The notes under the pieces: generated by a model | What the model was told of the DNA's origin: nothing | Databases searched by the model: none | What the model saw: only the letters and a program-made list of their open reading frames with translations | Shown: piece after piece, positions 18,939 to 22,792 of the stretch | Layout: every line of letters begins with the position of its first letter | Numbering within the stretch: the stretch's first letter is position 1 | Position numbers and translations under genes: made by a program | From: Chromera velia | Taxonomy: Eukaryota; Sar; Chromeraceae | Assembly: GCA_018398765.1 (NCBI GenBank) | Contig: JAHBMJ010002076.1 | Location: 1 to 22,792 of the forward strand | Direction: 5' to 3' | Length of the DNA: 22,792 bases

Positions 18939-19146
18939 AGAACCTAGAGGTGGAGAGATATAGTTTTTAAGCTCAAACCGAGCAAGAACCTTCAACCAAT
19001 ACTCTAAAAGTGTCATTGTTTTGTTTTTTAGAACTTCTTTTGCTTATAAAATAAGTTTGGAGTTTATTTTAAATGTTTTAGAGCTTAGATTACTACTATA
19101 AAGTCGTTCAACGACCACATCTATATTTTCGAGTGCCTCCCCGTAG

Positions 19147-19154
19147 TCTGGTGG
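19147..19154. repeat. Target site duplication, right copy (tctggtgg)
   Basis: Identical to 17561-17568. Removing 17569-19154 rejoins the reverse transcriptase frame without change of phase, rebuilding GCT (Ala) at the junction. Confidence 0.85.
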
Positions 19155-20560
19155 CTGGCAAGGCCCCACCAGAGGTACTGGATCTGTTAGCGTGCGGGCG
19201 GTGTTTTGTACTCCGCAAGAATATGGATGGTTTGAAAATACGGCCGATCACGGTGGGAGATGCGGTGCAAAGATGGATTACGAGGGCGGTTCTCCTTAAA
19301 AAAGGAGAACAAATAGAGAAGCACTTAGGAGTGAGACAGAACGCTGTACGCACATCGGACGGTTGTGCAAGACTGTATCACACGGTGCGGACAGCCCTCC
19401 AGCTTGACAAATCAGCAGTGTTCCTTCGCCTAGACGCTCAGAATACGTTGAACACCGCGGACTGGCAACAGATCATGGACGAAGTTTACATACACTTTCT
19501 GGAGATCTACACCTTTTTGATGTTCTTCTATGGAAGTCCTACTCCAACGTTCTTTTAGAAGGACACGGGGGAGACAAAGGTGATTTTTTCGGAAGAAGGG
19601 GTGCAGCAGGGAGATGTGATGGGCCCCGCGTTGTTCTGTATCGGCCTCAAGCCTGTACTGGACAGGCTGAGTGACAGATTGAGAGAGCAACATCGCTCAA
19701 AGAGCACCTTCATTGGTGCTTTTATGGATGACGTGGGCCTTATTTTCCCTTCAGGAGGGTTGAGTAGAGCATGGGCAGCGGCTAAGGAAGAGTTTCGCTC
19801 ATTTAACCTCAAGCTGAATCTCGGCAAGAACAAGAGCCTAGCATTCTCTCCAGCATGGATGGAGACAAAGAGGTGTCCGGAGACATCTCCTGCAGGGTTA
19901 GAATTGTCAAAGGACGGGTTCAAGCTAGGAGGGGGAGCGATAGGGAAATGGGAGTACGAGAAAAAACATTTTGAAGAAGTGAGAGATAAAGCAGTAGGGT
20001 TGGCGTCCAAAGTAGCCAACTATCGCGATCCTCAAGGAGGATGGCTTCTGTTTCGGTTTTATGTTCTTCTCAAGCTGGGTTTTCTTCTGCGTTTAATGGC
20101 GGATGCAATTCCAACATCGATGTGGCAGGCAGCTGATGACATGCTCTTGAAGAAGTGCACTCGAGGGCTTGGTATTGCTGAGAATGAGTGGACCCTACAC
20201 CAAACAGTGCAGGCATCCCTCCTATTATCGCAGGGGAGGCTGGGCATACACAGGTATAGTCTCATGCAAAAATGTGTGCTGGTAGGATGCTATGCATCCT
20301 GCCTAGCAGATATACTGAAGAGGCTTTTGGTGCAAGGGTATGCGAACAACCCGGATGAGATGTGGAAGAAAGTTTCGAGGGAGGGATGGTCTCAGAAAGC
20401 CCAAGAAGCGTTCTACAGACTGCAGAACGATCATCAGGATGCAGTCAGTGGAGCGCCAGAGCGGTCGTTGCTGAAGGTATCATGGAGAGATTGTACAGAG
20501 GCATGGAGAGGTGAAGGGGCAAAGGGGTGTAAGGAAGGCTCTATGATACTTTGTAGGCAG
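19155..20560 (+). pseudogene. Reverse transcriptase catalytic domain (palm and thumb)
   Basis: Follows the DNA transposon in the same frame as 16521-17568 after excision. Motifs in order: GKAPPEVLDLLACGRCFVL; RPITVGDAVQRW at 19241; the first catalytic Asp in FLRLDAQNTLNT at 19433 (family consensus DxxNAFN, here altered to NTLN); EEGVQQGDVMGP at about 19592-19627; and FMDDVG at 19721, holding the two catalytic Asp. LKLNLGKNKSLAF follows as the thumb-side motif. A TAG at 19556-19558 lies just before GVQQGD. The frame is lost near 20555-20570, where a 1-nt change leads to the C-terminal part. RT activity copies element RNA into DNA at the target; this copy is inactive if the stops are real. Confidence 0.8.
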
Positions 20561-21498
20561 CGACGAGAAAGCGACTGTTGGGAGAGCTGCCGGGTAGCAG
20601 CCGTCCCATGCTAGGGACGCCTCTAAGCTTGGATGAGAAGGGACAGATTCGTTTGAGAAGTTGCTCTGGCAATGGAGCCTCAGCATGGCTTAGAACCATT
20701 CCCTTTGACACCAACTACAAGATCTTCCCACCGCTTTTTTGTACAGCAATGCACGTACGGCTAGGCCTTCGTATCCCAGAGCTGGTATGACAACCAGTCT
20801 GCGGCTGCAGACAGAGAGGGGACTTGGAGGGTGTTCATGGAGGAAAGTGTCCAACGGGAGGAGGTCCGTGGAGAAGGCACCAAAAGGTTGGGGCAGCATT
20901 TTTCGAGCTGTTAACCGGGGTAAGGTATTGTACGGTTGGGAGGGAGATGACGATGGGATCGTTGGGGCTTGATTTGACAGGACCGTTGGCCAAGGAACGC
21001 AATAAACGACCAGACTTGTTCGCGACTTTGCTAAATGGGGACTCCGTTCTAGGGGATGTGGCTCTGATCCACCTGATCTAGGATGCAACCCGCCTGTACA
21101 GAAACGCCAAGAAAGCAGGGGCTGCAGCTAAGGAGAAGGAAGGGAAGAAACACACCCACTATGATTATGATGCCTGTAGAGCAGTGGGCATTTGTTTTGT
21201 CCCTTTAGTTTTTGAGACCTACGGACTCGGAAGGCCTGGGGGGGAGACAGTGAGGTTCGTGAAAGAGATGGTGAGACAGGCTACAGAAAGGTTACGGGAG
21301 ATGAATGATGCGTCAGCATGTCAGAAAATTGCTGACAGATCGTGGAAAACATTGTCAGTAGCAGTTTAGAAAGCAGCAGCGTCTACAATCTTAGCATCTG
21401 TGCAGGCAAGCCGCTGTGCACGCGGTACACAAGTTACAGAGATGCTGCTTGGAAGGGAGTTTTCGGCCTACGTGGGCCTTACAGAGAAGAAAGAGTAA
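20561..21498 (+). pseudogene. Retroelement C-terminal region: Cys/His motif and restriction-like endonuclease
   Basis: In codons starting at 20578+3n the sequence reads GNGASAWLRTIPFD and AMHVRLGLRIPEL, typical of the region after the RT thumb. CGC...HGGKC...WRRH (about 20800-20880) fits the Cys/His motif. RPD at 21007, GDV at 21052 and KKHTHYDYDAC...LVFETYG fit a PD-(D/E)XK-type restriction-like endonuclease, which nicks the target in R2/CRE-type elements. In-frame stops are TGA at 20788, TAG at 21079 and 21367, then TAA at 21496, which may be the true end. Catalytic Asp and Lys positions look kept; assignment is by pattern. Confidence 0.65.
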
Positions 21499-21599
21499 AG
21501 GAATGGGGGGGGGCCAGCAGGGGCGCTGGCAAGAGAAAAGACAAATCTATCCCAAACGGTCTCCAACATCAAAACGGTCTCCAAAATTACCATATCTAT

Positions 21600-22340
21600 C
21601 AAGCATTTCTAGGTACTAAACAATGATTAAAAACTTAAAACAAAGAGTTTTAAACGGTTTGAGAGTGCAATTAAGTGTTTTTTAAAACCTAGTTAGTAAG
21701 AGAATTATATAAAAATTTGATTTATGATAACTATATATATATTTAAATTTGAATGTATGATTTTAAGTTTTTAACTCTTTAAAATATTTTCTTCACAATA
21801 AATTTTAAGGTTTTAACAGAAAGCTAGACAGAAAGATTAAAAACATATAAAACATAGTGTAGAACTTTTACAAGTATCACAATTGATGTTACTAATATGT
21901 TTATATATATATATATATATATACTGTGTACTAGACTGTCTCAATATAAATCATGAGCAGAACGCTCATAATATTGGCTGTGAGCTGAAGACACTGTTTC
22001 AGCGTAACACTGCAACACCGCATTGAAAGAAAAAGAAAGACCATTTTGATGTTTAAGAGATAGAAAAGACACAAACAGAGAGAAAAGCCTGACAACATCA
22101 GATTGAAGAAACATAACAAAGGAGCTAAAAGCCGCTAAGCGTGCAAAAGAATTTATGGATGTAAAGAAAAGGTTTAATAAAGAAATGTTGAGGAAAAATA
22201 AATTTTTTTAACCAGCTTAGGAACCCATTGAAGAAGAAGTTGGGGAAAGGAAAAGGAAGACCACAACGCTCATCCATAGATAGGCAGAGTTGACCACGCG
22301 AACACACGGAGAATGAAAGGTATTAATTTTTGTCTACCGT
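21600..22340. other. AT-rich region downstream of the retroelement
   Basis: Low-complexity AT-rich DNA with (TA)n at about 21903-21924 and a shorter one near 21731. No gene or RNA gene is supported; the ORFs here are short and Phe/Lys-rich. It may hold the retroelement 3' end or host flanking DNA. Confidence 0.7.
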
Positions 22341-22487
22341 GGAGTAGTATAAGCTAGGTGCGGCAGCCTAGTCCGAGAGGCTTGCGCTTGCAACAGATTA
22401 GCCATAATAGATGGACAGGACCTATGCCTAGGCAAGATGCATACTGGCCCGACAAAGGACCAGAGAGACACTAAAGAAGAAAAAAAT

Positions 22488-22506
22488 GGGGGGGGCGGCC
22501 CCCCCC
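22488..22506. repeat. G-run/C-run inverted repeat
   Basis: Eight G, then cgg, then eight C form a hairpin-capable inverted repeat in otherwise mixed sequence. Confidence 0.85.
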
Positions 22507-22544
22507 GTGCCAACTGGCCCTGCGCCGCCATACCACATGCAGGC

Positions 22545-22656
22545 ATGGCCCCGGAAAGCAAAGCGGGGGGCACTTAGAAAACAAAAATACCTTAGCCCAT
22601 ATGGCCCCGGAAAGCGAAGCGGGGGGCACTTACAAAACAAAAATACCTCCGCCCAT
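22545..22656. repeat. 56-bp tandem duplication with GC-cluster
   Basis: Two adjacent 56-bp units, 22545-22600 and 22601-22656, differ at only a few bases. Each starts atggccccggaaagc, contains CCCCG...CGGGG hairpin arms, then aaaacaaaaatacct. A related fragment (ccccgaaaggc) occurs near 22694. GC-rich palindromic clusters separated by AT-rich spacers resemble the mobile GC clusters known from some organelle genomes. Confidence 0.9.
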
Positions 22657-22750
22657 GCATATGCATACACGCTAGTCTTTCGCCAAAACCCGGCCCCGAA
22701 AGGCTGAATTTGCGCTATGCATGCGTCAGATGGGTTTCAGATCCGCTTAA

Positions 22751-22779
22751 CCCCCCGCGGGCTTTTTTCCCGCGGGGGG
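22751..22779. repeat. Perfect 11-bp hairpin with T-rich loop
   Basis: ccccccgcggg and cccgcgggggg are exact reverse complements separated by cttttttt-like loop sequence of 7 nt (22762-22768). It runs directly into a poly-G tail that reaches the window end. Confidence 0.9.
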
Positions 22780-22792
22780 GGGGGGGGGGGGG

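Larger units (their letters stand above)
17569..19146. mobile_element. 1,578-bp DNA transposon with terminal inverted repeats and 8-bp target duplication
   Basis: The left end CTACGGGGCAGCACTC and the reverse complement of the right end CTACGGGGAGGCACTC match at 14 of 16 bases. tctggtgg flanks both sides. A 25-bp palindrome-rich motif occurs at 17796-17820 and identically at 18914-18938, with further ggttcta/gaacc motifs near both ends, as expected for subterminal transposase-binding sites. An 8-bp duplication fits hAT, P or Merlin superfamilies; the terminal bases do not settle which. The only sizeable ORF is on the minus strand and is not a recognisable transposase, so the element is probably non-autonomous. 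Confidence 0.85.
12171..21498 (+). mobile_element. Decayed non-LTR retrotransposon with restriction-like endonuclease, interrupted by a DNA transposon
   Basis: Order along the plus strand: purine-rich 5' region with hydrophobic segments, gag-like part (14195-16520), reverse transcriptase (about 16600-17568 and 19155-20560), Cys/His motif and restriction-like endonuclease (about 20570-21498). No flanking long terminal repeats are seen. The RT, Cys/His, RPD...D order is that of the early-branching R2/CRE/NeSL type of non-LTR element. The frame is followed through many stops and frame changes near 13090, 16520 and 20560, the first two beside G-runs. The ends and target duplication were not found; the 5' limit given is only where frame coherence starts. 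Confidence 0.7.

Noticed and set aside
17571-19146. A 10-bp target duplication (tctggtggct)
   Set aside because: The last two bases are shared with the element end CTACGGGG; an 8-bp duplication gives symmetric terminal repeats and is preferred.
19580-20614. RT palm as a separate gene starting at 19580
   Set aside because: The start is a GTG inside the RT fold just before GVQQGD; the frame continues upstream through a single TAG into the same domain.
22340-22420. tRNA-like stretch (gcggcagcctagtccgagag)
   Set aside because: Box-like similarity only; no consistent acceptor, anticodon or T arm could be drawn.

Overview
This is eukaryotic nuclear DNA. Two multi-exon genes have GT-AG introns whose phases match across the joins, there is no operon-like packing, microsatellite tracts are long, and about half the window is nested decayed transposons. 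The style suggests a protist (for example an alveolate or stramenopile alga), but no marker fixes the taxon.

Layout. (1) 1-5708, plus strand: a five-exon gene for a protein of about 1,596 residues. No family is recognised; it has basic Ser-rich, His-rich and low-complexity parts. (2) 5709-6744: AT-rich intergenic DNA. (3) About 6745-11228, minus strand: a second spliced gene, convergent with the first. Its first part resembles a BTB/POZ domain. Its large introns appear to hold nearly all the (AC)n, (GA)n and (CAGA)n repeats at 7.0-9.7 kb, including a 152-bp unit present twice. In-frame stops at 11085 and 9800 leave its integrity uncertain.

(4) About 12.2-21.5 kb, plus strand: a large decayed non-LTR retrotransposon. 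It has a long purine-rich upstream region, a coiled-coil, gag-like part, a reverse transcriptase (RPI, GVQQGD and FMDD motifs), and a C-terminal Cys/His region plus a restriction-like endonuclease (RPD...D...K). Its reading frame can be followed through about 20 in-frame stops, most of them TAG/TAA where Gln is plausible, and three frame changes. (5) The reverse transcriptase is split by a 1,578-bp DNA transposon (17569-19146). It has 16-bp terminal inverted repeats (14/16 match), an 8-bp target duplication (tctggtgg), palindromic subterminal repeats and its own minus-strand ORF of unknown function. Removing the insertion and one duplication copy restores the frame exactly. (6) 21.6-22.8 kb: AT-rich DNA, then GC-cluster hairpins, a 56-bp tandem duplication and a terminal poly-G.

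Only the two cellular genes are candidates for host function. The most informative structure is the nested insertion: it dates the DNA transposon as younger than the retroelement and defines its ends to the base. All boundaries were read by eye, with no alignment or transcript support.
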